Positions 40,469-49,388 of a DNA stretch of 64,000 bases are shown here, piece by piece. The translations under genes and the position numbers were made by a program. Source of the stretch: Amorphoplanes friuliensis DSM 7358 (GTDB lineage: Bacteria; Actinomycetota; Actinomycetes; Mycobacteriales; Micromonosporaceae); contig NC_022657.1 in NCBI RefSeq assembly GCF_000494755.1, positions 3,758,001-3,822,000 of the forward strand, given 5' to 3'. Below the pieces are notes generated by a model. The model had not been told where the DNA came from and did not search any database. It saw only the letters and a list, made by a program, of their open reading frames with translations. Each line of letters opens with the position of its first letter. Positions within the stretch are counted from its first letter, which is position 1.

Positions 40469-42529
40469 ATGTCATATCGACTCGGCGTGGATGTGGGCGG
40501 AACCTTCACCGACGTGCTGTTGGTCGACGAGGATTCCGGGGCGACCTGGCGGGCCAAGACCGCCTCGACGCCGAGTGACCAGTCGGTGGGTGTGCTGCAC
40601 GGCATCGACAAGGTGTGTGCCGAGGCGGGTGTCGAGCGCGGCGACGTCGCGCACGTCCTGCACGGCACGACCGTCGCGACGAACGCGATCCTGGAGGGCA
40701 AGGGCGCCACCGTCGGTCTCGTCACCACCGAGGGTTTCCGGCAGGTGCTGCAGATCGCCCGGTCGTTCGTGCCCGGCGGCCTGGCCGGCTGGATCATCTG
40801 GCCCAAACCCGAACCGCTCGCCGCCCTGGAGAACACCGTCGAGGTGCCCGGGCGCACGGGCAGCGACGGCAGCGTCGTCCGGCCGCTCGACGAGGAGGCC
40901 ACGCGCAAGGCCCTGCGACAGCTGCGGGACAACGGCATCGAGGCTCTGGCGGTGTCGCTCATCAACGCCTTCGCCAACGACGAGCACGAGCGGCGCATCG
41001 CCGAGCTCGCCGCCGAGGAACTCCCCGGCATCGAGGTCTCGCTCTCCAGCGTGGTGCTCCCCGAGATGCGCGAGTACGAACGCGCCCTCACCACCGTCGC
41101 CAACGGATACGTCCAGCCGCAGGTCGCGCGGTACGTCGCCAACCTGTCCGCCCAGCTCGCCGCCGAGGGCGTACGCGGGGAGCTGTCGATCCTGCGCAGC
41201 GACGGCGGCCTGTCGTCGGCCACCGCCGCGATCTCCGCGCCCGTCACGATGTTGCTGTCGGGCCCGGCCGGTGGTGTCACCGGTGCCGTCTGGGTGGCCG
41301 AGCAGTCCGGGCACACCGAGCTGATCACTTTCGACATGGGCGGCACGTCGACCGACGTCGCGCTGGTGCAGGGCGGGACGGCCCGCATCGGCCGCGAGAC
41401 GAAGGTCGGTGACCTGACCGTGCGTGCCTCGGCGGTCGACGTCCGGACGGTCGGTGCCGGTGGCGGCTCGATCGCCCACGTGCCGCAGCTGACCAGGGCG
41501 TTGCGGGTCGGGCCGCAGTCGGCCGGTGCCGAGCCGGGGCCGGCCGCGTACGGGAAAGGGGGCACCGAGCCGACCGTGACCGATGCGAACGTGGTCCTGG
41601 GTTATCTGCCGTCCTCGCTGGCCGGTGGCGAGATCACCCTCGACCGCGAGGCCGCCCGCGCCGCCGTGCAGACCGTCGCCGACGCGATGGGCCTGCCGAG
41701 TGCCGAGGCGGCCGCCGCCGGGATCATCGACATCGTCAACGAGAACATGCTCGGCGGTCTGCGCCTGGTCAGCGTGCAGCAGGGCTTCGACCCGCGCGAC
41801 TTCGCCCTGGTGGCGTTCGGTGGTGCCGGACCGTTGCACGCCAACGCCCTCGGGCGGCTCACCGGCGCCTGGCCGGTCATCGTCCCGCCGTCACCCGGTG
41901 TGCTGTGCGCGCTGGGCGACGCCACCACGTCGGCCCGCGACGAGGCGGCGCGGACCGTGCTGCGCAAGGTCGGCGACCTCGATGCCGGGGAGTTCGCCAC
42001 GGTCTTCCGCGAGCTCGCCGAGGCGGCTTCCCAGCGTCTGGTGGCCCAGGGGGTCCCCGCCGACCGGCACACCACGACCTACTCCGCCGATCTGCGTTTT
42101 GTCGGCCAGGGCAACGAGTTGCCGGTCACCTTCGACGAGGAGCTGCTGGCGGCGCCGGACGCGCCCGCGTTGCTCGCCGCCCGTTTCGACGCCGAGCACG
42201 AGCGGCTCTTCTCGTTCACCCTCGCGGCCGGGCACGAGCTGGTCAACGCCCGAGCCACCGTCACCGGCCCTCGTCCCCGCGTGGCGCCGATCCACCTGGA
42301 GAAGGGCGACGGTGACCCCTCCGCCGCCCGGACCGGTGACACCCGCGTGTACGTCGACGGCGCGTTCGTCGATGCCGGGCTCTACGACCGGCTCAAGCTC
42401 CGGGCCGGCGACGTGATCGCCGGGCCGGCCATCGTGGCCGAGATGGATTCGACCACCCTCGTGCTCCCCGGACACACCGCCACGGCCGACGCCGGCGGCA
42501 GTCTCCTGATCCGCCCCTCGGAGGCCTGA
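40469..42529 (+). CDS. Hydantoinase/oxoprolinase A subunit
   Basis: A 686-residue HyuA-type ATP-dependent amidohydrolase subunit. The N-terminal ATPase-like part begins YRLGVDVGGTFTDVLLVDE, then HGTTVATNAILEGKGA; the second nucleotide loop is ITFDMGGTSTDVALVQGG, then VGAGGGSIAHV, GAEPGPAAYGKGG and VAFGGAGPLHA. These are the family marks (Hydant_A_N, Hydantoinase_A, C-terminal Ig-like part). Together with subunit B it opens cyclic amides such as hydantoins or 5-oxoproline using ATP. ATG 40469 has GGGAGCGAG before it. Confidence 0.93.
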   Translation: MSYRLGVDVGGTFTDVLLVDEDSGATWRAKTASTPSDQSVGVLHGIDKVCAEAGVERGDVAHVLHGTTVATNAILEGKGATVGLVTTEGFRQVLQIARSFVPGGLAGWIIWPKPEPLAALENTVEVPGRTGSDGSVVRPLDEEATRKALRQLRDNGIEALAVSLINAFANDEHERRIAELAAEELPGIEVSLSSVVLPEMREYERALTTVANGYVQPQVARYVANLSAQLAAEGVRGELSILRSDGGLSSATAAISAPVTMLLSGPAGGVTGAVWVAEQSGHTELITFDMGGTSTDVALVQGGTARIGRETKVGDLTVRASAVDVRTVGAGGGSIAHVPQLTRALRVGPQSAGAEPGPAAYGKGGTEPTVTDANVVLGYLPSSLAGGEITLDREAARAAVQTVADAMGLPSAEAAAAGIIDIVNENMLGGLRLVSVQQGFDPRDFALVAFGGAGPLHANALGRLTGAWPVIVPPSPGVLCALGDATTSARDEAARTVLRKVGDLDAGEFATVFRELAEAASQRLVAQGVPADRHTTTYSADLRFVGQGNELPVTFDEELLAAPDAPALLAARFDAEHERLFSFTLAAGHELVNARATVTGPRPRVAPIHLEKGDGDPSAARTGDTRVYVDGAFVDAGLYDRLKLRAGDVIAGPAIVAEMDSTTLVLPGHTATADAGGSLLIRPSEA

Positions 42530-42530
42530 G

Positions 42531-44402
42531 ATGGCACGCATCGTCGAACGCGACACCACCCCGCTCGCCCGGGCCGACGTCGACCCGGTGACGCTCGACC
42601 TGGTCGAGAACGGTCTGCGCAACGCCCGGTACGAGATGGACGAGGTCCTCTTCCGCACCGCCCTCTCACCCGGCATCCGGGAGCAGCACGACGAGTTCCC
42701 GCTGATCGCCGACGCGAGCGGCAAGATGGTCGTGGGCCAGTTCGGCCTCTCGATCCCCGACTTCCTGGCCGGCTTCGACGGTGACATCGGCGAGGGTGAC
42801 GTCCTGCTCACCTCCGACCCGTACGCGTGCGGCGCCGCGATCAGTCACGCCAACGACTGGCTGGTCGTTCTCCCGATCTACGTCGACGGGCGGGTCGTCG
42901 GCTGGGCCTCGATGTTCGGGCACATGTCGGACGTGGGCGGTAAGACGCCGTCGTCGATGCCGACCGACGCCCGCACGATCTACGAGGAGGGTGTGGTGAT
43001 CCCGCCCTTCAAGCTCTACGAGAACGGCAAGGTCAACGAGGACGCCCTCCGGATCATTCTCAACCAGGTACGCGTCCCCGACTGGAACCGCGCCGACCTC
43101 AACGGCCTCGTCGCCGCGTGCCGCACGGCCGCCCGCCGGGTGCAGGAGATGTGCGCCCGCTTCGGCACCGCGACCTATCTGTCCGCGCTCGACGATCTGC
43201 TCCAGCGCAACCACGACGCGATGAAGGTGCTGCTCCAGGTCGTCTTCGAGGAGGGGCGCACGCTCTCGTTCACCGACTACATCTGCGACGACGGGGTCGG
43301 CTTCGGGCCGTACGAGCTGAAGCTGTCGCTGACCCGGACCGGTGAGAAGGTGCACCTGGACTTCACGGGCTCGTCACCGCAGGCCGCCGGGCCGATCAAC
43401 TACTACCTCAACGAGAACCTGGCGCGGATGTTCTTCGGCATCTACATGATCACCGTGGCCGACCCGCAGATCCTCTGGAACGACGGCTTCTACCCGCTGG
43501 TCGACGTGACGATCCCCGACGGCTCCTACTGGAAGCCGAAACATCCGGCCGCCCTGAACGCCCGCAACCACGGCATCGGCCGGGTCTTCGACCTCTTCGG
43601 CGGCCTGCTCGGGCAGACCAACCCGGCGCTGCTCAACGCGGCCGGTTTCTCGTCCTCGCCGCACTTCATGTACTCCGGGAACTACTCGGGCGGCGACCGC
43701 AAGGGGGAGTGGTTCCAGCTCTACTCGATCGGCTTCGGCGGCATCCCCGGGCGGCCGCTCGGCGACGGTCCCGACGGGCACTCGCTCTGGCCCAGCTTCG
43801 TCAACATCCCGTGCGAGTTCCTCGAGTCGTACTACCCGCTGCGGATCGAGAAGTGGGAGACGCTCGCCGACACCGGCGGCGCGGGCCTGCACCGGGGTGG
43901 CAACGGTGTCGACGTCGCCTACCGCTTCCTCGAGCCCGGCACGATCGCGATCCACGACGACCGCTGGCTGATGTACCCGTGGGGTGTCAACGGCGGCACC
44001 CCGGGCGCCCGCGGTCGCAAGTGGATCGACCGCGCGGGCGGTGAACGGGAGATCCTGCCCAGCAAGTGTCACGACGTGCCCGTCCACCCCGGCGACGTGC
44101 TGCACTTCGTCACGTGGGGTGGCGGCGGCTGGGGTGACCCGCTCGAACGCGACCCCGCGCTGGTCGGCCTGGAGGTCCGCCGCGGCCTGGTCAGCAGCGA
44201 CGGCGCCCGCCGGTACGGCGTGGTCACCGACGACGGTGGTGCCGTCGACACGGACGGCACCGAGGACCTGCGCCGGCGGCTGCGGGCCGGGCGGCCGGAC
44301 GAGTTGCCGGTCTTCGACATGGGACCGGGCCTCGACGAGATCCTCGCCCGGTGCGAGGAGGAGACCGGTCTGCCCGCGCCGACCCGGCCCGTCTGGACAT
44401 GA
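42531..44402 (+). CDS. Hydantoinase/oxoprolinase B subunit
   Basis: A 623-residue HyuB subunit, 1 nt after subunit A. Landmarks are VDPVTLDLVENGLRNARYEMDEVLFRTALSPGIREQHDEFPLI, LLTSDPYACGAAISHANDWLVVLPIYV, the HMSDVGGKTPSSMP loop and, near the end, LHRGGNGVDVAYRFLEPG and TWGGGGWGDPLERDP. It binds the substrate and partners subunit A. Its stop overlaps the start of the cysteine hydrolase gene (ATGA). Confidence 0.93.
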   Translation: MARIVERDTTPLARADVDPVTLDLVENGLRNARYEMDEVLFRTALSPGIREQHDEFPLIADASGKMVVGQFGLSIPDFLAGFDGDIGEGDVLLTSDPYACGAAISHANDWLVVLPIYVDGRVVGWASMFGHMSDVGGKTPSSMPTDARTIYEEGVVIPPFKLYENGKVNEDALRIILNQVRVPDWNRADLNGLVAACRTAARRVQEMCARFGTATYLSALDDLLQRNHDAMKVLLQVVFEEGRTLSFTDYICDDGVGFGPYELKLSLTRTGEKVHLDFTGSSPQAAGPINYYLNENLARMFFGIYMITVADPQILWNDGFYPLVDVTIPDGSYWKPKHPAALNARNHGIGRVFDLFGGLLGQTNPALLNAAGFSSSPHFMYSGNYSGGDRKGEWFQLYSIGFGGIPGRPLGDGPDGHSLWPSFVNIPCEFLESYYPLRIEKWETLADTGGAGLHRGGNGVDVAYRFLEPGTIAIHDDRWLMYPWGVNGGTPGARGRKWIDRAGGEREILPSKCHDVPVHPGDVLHFVTWGGGGWGDPLERDPALVGLEVRRGLVSSDGARRYGVVTDDGGAVDTDGTEDLRRRLRAGRPDELPVFDMGPGLDEILARCEEETGLPAPTRPVWT

Positions 44403-45013
44403 CCACGCCCTTCGGCGCCACCCTCGGCTGGGGTGACCGCCCGGCGTTGCTGCTCATCGACATGATGCGGGCGTACTTCACGCCGGGCAGCCCGTTCGAC
44501 CTCGGCTCCCGGGCCGCGGTCGACGGCTGCGCCGAGCTGCTGGGCGTGGCGCGGGCGGCCGGGATCCCGGTCGTGCACACCCGGGTCGCCTATGCCGCGG
44601 ACCTCACCGACGGGGGCCTCTTCGTCCGCAAGGTGCCCGGTCTCGCGGTGCTCGCCGAGGGAGCCGGACACCTCGGCGAGTTCGTCCCCGAGCTGGAACC
44701 GGGCGCGGGCGAGGTGGTCGTCGTCAAGCAGTACGCGTCCGGCTTCTTCGGTACCTCACTGGCGGCCACCCTGACCGCCCGGGGGATCGACACCGCGGTC
44801 ATCGCCGGGGTGTCGACCTCGGGCTGTGTCCGGGCGACGGCGACCGACGCGCTGCAGCACGGCTTCCGCCCGATCGTCGCCGCGGACGCCTGCGGGGACC
44901 GGACCCGGGCCGTGCACGACGCGTCGATCTTCGACCTGGGCGCGAAGTACGCCGATGTCACCACCGTCGCCGAGGCCGGGGCTCAGCTCAGGGCCCGAAA
45001 CCGACAGCGCTGA
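44399..45013 (+). CDS. Isochorismatase-like cysteine hydrolase
   Basis: A 204-residue amidohydrolase of the isochorismatase fold, ATG 44399 coupled to HyuB. The triad is visible: Asp in ALLLIDMMRAYF, Lys in VVVKQYASGFFGT and the nucleophile Cys in IAGVSTSGCVRATATDA. N-carbamoylsarcosine amidohydrolase, which works after N-methylhydantoin opening by a HyuA/HyuB pair, belongs to this family, so an N-carbamoyl-amino-acid amidase role fits the operon (inference). The end overlaps the convergent GH3 gene by 26 nt. Confidence 0.9.
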   Translation: MTTPFGATLGWGDRPALLLIDMMRAYFTPGSPFDLGSRAAVDGCAELLGVARAAGIPVVHTRVAYAADLTDGGLFVRKVPGLAVLAEGAGHLGEFVPELEPGAGEVVVVKQYASGFFGTSLAATLTARGIDTAVIAGVSTSGCVRATATDALQHGFRPIVAADACGDRTRAVHDASIFDLGAKYADVTTVAEAGAQLRARNRQR

Positions 45014-47822
45014 CCCGGGCGCCGGCGCGGTCGAAGACCAGGTAGAGGTCGTGGCGGCCGGACGCGCCGGACAGCGGCGCGTCCACCTCGATCCAGTCGT
45101 GGCGTCCGGCCACCGCCGGCACGTCCAGCACCGCGGCCACCGGACCGGAGAGCGGCTCGTCGAGGCGTACCTCGATCCGTGCGCCGGAGCCGGAGGCCGC
45201 GGCCGAGGCGGTGATGCGGTGTTCGCCCGCGCCGAAGTCGACGCGGTCGAAGGCCAGCCACCCGCCGTCCCGGACCGCCACCACGGCGTCGCCTTCCGAC
45301 GGGCCCTCGGCGGTCAGGGCGGTGCCGTACTCGGCGTCGCGGTTCGCCGCCCGCAGGCTGGTCGCCGGCCGGTCCGGGACGGTCTCGCCGTGCACCGTCA
45401 GGATCGCGGACGCCGTGAGGTCGGTGCACGAGCGCCCGGTCAGCACGGTGTGCCGGGCCGACTCGATCAGCGGCCGGTCCTGGACCACGTCGTAGAACGC
45501 CAGGTCGGCCGGGTCGAGGGTCAGCGTCACCGTGGCCTGTTCGCCGGGAGCGAGCCGGACCCGCCGGAAGCCCCGCAGCTGCCGCAGCGGTTGTTTGACC
45601 CGCGACCGCCGCTGCCGTGTGTAGAACTGCACCACCTCGGTGCCCGTCCGGTCGCCGGTGTTGACGACGTCGACGCTGACCTCGACCCGGTCGCCGGCCG
45701 AGACGGAAGGGGTGCTCAGCCGCAGGTCCCGGTGCTCGAAGCGGGTGTAGCCGAGGCCGTGCCCGAACGGGTAGAGCGGTGTGCCCCGGAAGTAGAGGTA
45801 GGTCGCGTCGCTGCCGATGATGTCGTAGTCGAGCAGGTCGGGGAGTTCGTCGGTGCCGGCGTACCAGGTCTGGGGGAGGCGGCCCGTGGGCTCGACCGGC
45901 TCACCCGTCCCCGTCGCGCCGAGCAGTACGTCGGTGAGGCCGGTCCCGTGCTCCTGACCGCCGTGCGCCGACCACAGCACCGCCGGCACGTGCTCCTGGG
46001 CCCAGCCGATCGCGTACGGGTAACTGCTCGTCAGCAGCAGCACGGTCCGCGGATTGGCGGCGTGGACGGCCCGCAGCACCGCGTCCTGCCCCGGCGGCAG
46101 CTCCAGCCCGGTGCGGTCCTCGGTCTCGCGCCCGGCGACCATCGGATGGTTGCCGAGCACGACCACCACCACGTCGGCCTCGCGAGCCACAGCCGCGGCG
46201 GTTGCCGCACCGTCCTCGACCAGCTCGACGTCGAACGCCGTGGCTGTCGCGGCCTCCGTGGCCTCGGCGCGCAGCACACCGTCGTCACCGGCCACGACCC
46301 ACCGGTTGCTCGCCAGGTGCCGCAGCAGCACGGCGTGACCCCGCCGGAGCGGCTCGAACGTCTCCCGCACGACCCACTCGCCGGGCTCCGGCCGGTCGTT
46401 GATCAGCACGCCGTCCTCGCCCGCGCGCACGTACCGCCGGTTGCCCGCGGCGCGCAGGGTGAGCGTGCCGCCACCCCAGTCGAGCACGTCGAAGAGGTCG
46501 TCGCCGCTCCCGCCGGCCCGCAGCACGGCACCCTCGGGCCCGTCGCCGCCGGTCACGACTCCCGCCGGAGTGCGCAGGCGGATCCGGTCGGCACCCTCGG
46601 TCCCGCTCACCGAGTCCACGCCCAGCCGGGCGGTCAGACCGGCCCGCACCGAGACCGCGTACGGCAGACTGCCGCTGTACCAGTCGGCCGCGACAGTGTC
46701 GCCCAGTGGCCCGATCACGGCGACCGTCCGCCCGGCGTCCAGGGGCAGCAGGTCGTCGCTGTTCTTCAGCAGGACGACGGAAGCCCGGGCCGCCTCGCGG
46801 GCGAGCTCCTGGTGCTCGGGGCAGTTGACGACGTCGGCGGTCGTGGCCGCGTACGGGTCGAGGCCGGCGGGGTCGAACTCGCCGAGCCGGAACCGGATCG
46901 CCAGGATGCGCCGGACGGCCGTGTCCACGTCGGAGGCGGTCAGCAGGCCGCGGTCGAGTGCCTCGTGCAGCCGCGTCACGGTCGTCGCGGGGTCCTCGGT
47001 GAAGCAGTCGACCCCGGCCCGCAGCGCGGCGGCCAGCCCGGACACGTGATCGGGCAGGTAGTGCTGGTCGCCCGCGAGGTTGGTGCAGGCGCCCGCGTCG
47101 CCGACCACCAGCACGTCGTCGCCGGTCCAGGTGCGCAGTTCGGAGGCGAGCAACGGGCTCAGGTGGGCCGGCCGGCCGTTCACCAGGTTGTAGGACGCCA
47201 TGACCGCAACGGCCGCACCGGAGGCGATGGGCCCGCGGAACGCCGGCAGTTCGTACTCGTGCAGCACCCGCGGCGGCAGGTCGCTGGACGTGAGGTGGCG
47301 ATCGGTCTCGTTGTTGTAGCCCAGGAAGTGCTTCAGCGTCGGTGCTGTCCGCAGGTAGCGGGGGTCGTCGCCGCGCAGCCCGGACGCGTACGCGGTCCCG
47401 AGCACCCCGGTCAGCCAGGGATCCTCGGCGTACCCCTCCTCGTTGCGGCCCCAGCGCGGGTCGCGCAACGGGTTGACCACGGGCGCCCAGACGTTGAGCC
47501 CGGTGCCGACGGGGTCCTTGTGGTGCAGGCCGCGTACCTCGTCGCCGACCGCCGCGCCGACCCGCCGGACCAGCTCGGGGTCCCAGGTGCTGCCCAGCCC
47601 CACCGCCTGCGGGAAGACGGTGGCCTCGCCGAGCCAGGCGACGCCGTGCAGCGCCTCGGTCCCGGTACGGAACGGCCCGACGCCGAGCCGGGGCACCGCG
47701 CCCTGGTACTGCTGGAGCAGTCCGACCTTCTCGTCGAGGGTGAGCCGGGAGAGCAGGTCGGCCACCCGCCGGGACAGTGGCGCGCCGGGGTCCTCGAAGG
47801 TGCGGCGGGCCGTGTCGTCCAT
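44988..47822 (-). CDS. GH3 family beta-glycosidase, multidomain
   Basis: A 944-residue GH3 enzyme. The N-terminal TIM-barrel part carries TLDEKVGLLQQYQ, NVWAPVVNPLRDPRWGRNEEGYAEDP, LKHFLGYNN and the nucleophile Asp242 in VVGDAGAC. The C-terminal part has LLKNSDDLLPLD and is split by an inserted beta-trefoil-like segment (~440-537, LRAAGNRRYVRAGEDGVLI). Then come PLYPFGHGLGYTRFEHR, an Fn3-like domain and a C-terminal CBM6-like module (DGGWLAFDRVDFGAGEHRI). No signal peptide is visible. It probably frees glucose or xylose from short oligosaccharides. An operator palindrome lies just upstream. Confidence 0.9.
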   Translation of the reverse strand: MDDTARRTFEDPGAPLSRRVADLLSRLTLDEKVGLLQQYQGAVPRLGVGPFRTGTEALHGVAWLGEATVFPQAVGLGSTWDPELVRRVGAAVGDEVRGLHHKDPVGTGLNVWAPVVNPLRDPRWGRNEEGYAEDPWLTGVLGTAYASGLRGDDPRYLRTAPTLKHFLGYNNETDRHLTSSDLPPRVLHEYELPAFRGPIASGAAVAVMASYNLVNGRPAHLSPLLASELRTWTGDDVLVVGDAGACTNLAGDQHYLPDHVSGLAAALRAGVDCFTEDPATTVTRLHEALDRGLLTASDVDTAVRRILAIRFRLGEFDPAGLDPYAATTADVVNCPEHQELAREAARASVVLLKNSDDLLPLDAGRTVAVIGPLGDTVAADWYSGSLPYAVSVRAGLTARLGVDSVSGTEGADRIRLRTPAGVVTGGDGPEGAVLRAGGSGDDLFDVLDWGGGTLTLRAAGNRRYVRAGEDGVLINDRPEPGEWVVRETFEPLRRGHAVLLRHLASNRWVVAGDDGVLRAEATEAATATAFDVELVEDGAATAAAVAREADVVVVVLGNHPMVAGRETEDRTGLELPPGQDAVLRAVHAANPRTVLLLTSSYPYAIGWAQEHVPAVLWSAHGGQEHGTGLTDVLLGATGTGEPVEPTGRLPQTWYAGTDELPDLLDYDIIGSDATYLYFRGTPLYPFGHGLGYTRFEHRDLRLSTPSVSAGDRVEVSVDVVNTGDRTGTEVVQFYTRQRRSRVKQPLRQLRGFRRVRLAPGEQATVTLTLDPADLAFYDVVQDRPLIESARHTVLTGRSCTDLTASAILTVHGETVPDRPATSLRAANRDAEYGTALTAEGPSEGDAVVAVRDGGWLAFDRVDFGAGEHRITASAAASGSGARIEVRLDEPLSGPVAAVLDVPAVAGRHDWIEVDAPLSGASGRHDLYLVFDRAGARVSAVGFGP

Positions 47823-47846
47823 CGCGGTGCTCTCCCTGCGAGTCCG

Positions 47847-47860
47847 TCGAAGCGCTTCGA
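47847..47860. promoter_or_regulatory. LacI-type operator palindrome upstream of GH3
   Basis: TCGAAGCGCTTCGA is a perfect 14-bp palindrome with the AAGCGCTT core of LacI-family operators, 25 nt before the GH3 start. It differs in sequence from the ROK operator, so a second regulator is implied. Confidence 0.75.
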
Positions 47861-47979
47861 TGATGGCCTGAGAAAAGGCTCCGCCGACGCGCTGTTACGC
47901 ACGTGTTACGGCGGAGCCCTTCGAGGTTGACACCCGGCATCGATCCCGGTCAAGAGAAACATTTAGATAAGACGATGTC

Positions 47980-49206
47980 CTATTCGACGGGTACGGGCAG
48001 CCGCCCGGCCTCCAGACGGTCCAGGGCCAGCATTGCGCCGCCGACCGCCGCGGCGTCCGGGTGCAGGGTGGACACCGTGACCCGGAAGCCGAGATCACCC
48101 GGCGCGGCGGCCCGGGACTTCACCTCCGCCTCCACCGCGGGCAGCAGCCACGGTGCGAGCGTCGCGAAGGTGCCGCCGAGCACCACGACCTGCGGGTCCA
48201 GCAGCTCGGCCAGGGTCGAGACGCCGCGGCCCAGCAGCCGGCCGGTGTCCGCGAGGACCTCGGTCACCCGGGTGTCACCCGCCTTGGCCAGCGCGACGAT
48301 CCGCTCCAGCTCGGGCGCGTAATCGGTGACCGGGCCGTCGTCCTCGGTGTCCGGCAGCGCCCGGCGCACCAGGGCGGGCAGCCCCGCGACGGCTTCCAGG
48401 CACCCCGTGCGGCCGCACCGGCACAGCGGGCCGTCGCAGTCGACCTGGAGATGACCGACCTGACCCGCGGATCCGCGCCCGCCGCGTAACAACCGGCCGC
48501 CGGTGATGATCCCGGCGCTCACACCGGCGTCACCGACCAGCGTGACCAGGTCGGGTGTGTCCGCGTCGGCGCCGGCGCGGTGCTCGGCCAGGGCGGCCAG
48601 ATTGGCGGCGCTGTCGACGACAACCTCGTAGTCCGGCCGGCGCAGCCCGCGTTCGAGGGCGGCGTGCAGCTCCAGGTCGGGCCGGCCGAGATGGGGTGCG
48701 AAGCGCACACCACCGTCGGCGCCGACCTGCCCGGGCACACCGACGGTCAGCCCGAGGACCCGGCGGTCCTGAGCGGCCATCTTCGCGACCACCCGTCCGG
48801 CCAGCGCCGCGACCGCGGCCTCGGCCCGCCCGGGGGTGCCGTCCAGCCCGGGGTACGCCCGGCGCCAGGTCAGCAGGCGTTCACCGGTCAGGTCGACCGC
48901 GACCACGGCGAGGTGGTCGGTCGCGACCTCGAGCCCGATCGCGGCGTACGGGCGGGACTCGAGCGTGAGCATCGCCGCCGGGCGTCCGATCCTGTTCTCC
49001 GCCATGCCGGTCTCACGGAGCAGCCGTCGCTCCAGGAGATCGGCGACCAGGCTGGACACCGTTGCCTTGTTCAGTCCCGTGGACGCGGCGATGTCCGCGC
49101 GCGAGCAGGGTGCGTGGGTGCGTACGTATCTGAGGACCACCGCCAGGTTCGTCATTCTCACGTCGGACAAGTCCGCCGGCTGCGTCATGCCGTGCGTACC
49201 GATCAC
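47980..49206 (-). CDS. ROK-family transcriptional regulator
   Basis: A 408-residue NagC/XylR-type regulator. The N-terminal winged helix-turn-helix is CSRADIAASTGLNKATVSSLVADLLERRLL, and the sugar-kinase-like part holds the zinc motif CDGPLCRCGRTGCLEAVAGL (CxCGxxGC). The ATP-loop region of real kinases is only partly kept. GTG 49206 with a CAGGA ribosome site was chosen over the ATG at 49188, which has none. It is divergent from the ABC operon across a 25-bp inverted repeat, and probably controls that operon, GH95 and GH42 in response to a sugar. Confidence 0.93.
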   Translation of the reverse strand: MIGTHGMTQPADLSDVRMTNLAVVLRYVRTHAPCSRADIAASTGLNKATVSSLVADLLERRLLRETGMAENRIGRPAAMLTLESRPYAAIGLEVATDHLAVVAVDLTGERLLTWRRAYPGLDGTPGRAEAAVAALAGRVVAKMAAQDRRVLGLTVGVPGQVGADGGVRFAPHLGRPDLELHAALERGLRRPDYEVVVDSAANLAALAEHRAGADADTPDLVTLVGDAGVSAGIITGGRLLRGGRGSAGQVGHLQVDCDGPLCRCGRTGCLEAVAGLPALVRRALPDTEDDGPVTDYAPELERIVALAKAGDTRVTEVLADTGRLLGRGVSTLAELLDPQVVVLGGTFATLAPWLLPAVEAEVKSRAAAPGDLGFRVTVSTLHPDAAAVGGAMLALDRLEAGRLPVPVE

Positions 49207-49314
49207 GTCAGTCCTGCCTCCCGCCGCCGGGTCCCCGGCTGGCCCGTCCCATCATGCCGTGCCCCTGCTCCGCGGGCACGGACATCTCTTGTGGGCCCCA
49301 CCACCGTCGGCTAC

Positions 49315-49339
49315 TTTGTTTGGCTACAAGCCAAACAAA
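49315..49339. promoter_or_regulatory. ROK operator, 25-bp inverted repeat
   Basis: TTTGTTTGGCT and AGCCAAACAAA are perfect 11-bp arms around ACA. The site lies between the ROK gene start (49206) and the ABC binding-protein start (49389). AT-rich arms stand out in this G/C-rich DNA and match the known XylR/ROK operator style. Confidence 0.85.
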
Positions 49340-49388
49340 CTCTAGCGGGAAGCTGTCGGTCCCGTCGACCATCGAACAGGAGCGCGCC

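Noticed and set aside
44826..47930. 1034-residue plus-strand frame antisense to GH3
   Set aside because: Its product is low-complexity Gly/Arg/Val sequence; the opposite strand encodes a clear GH3 enzyme.
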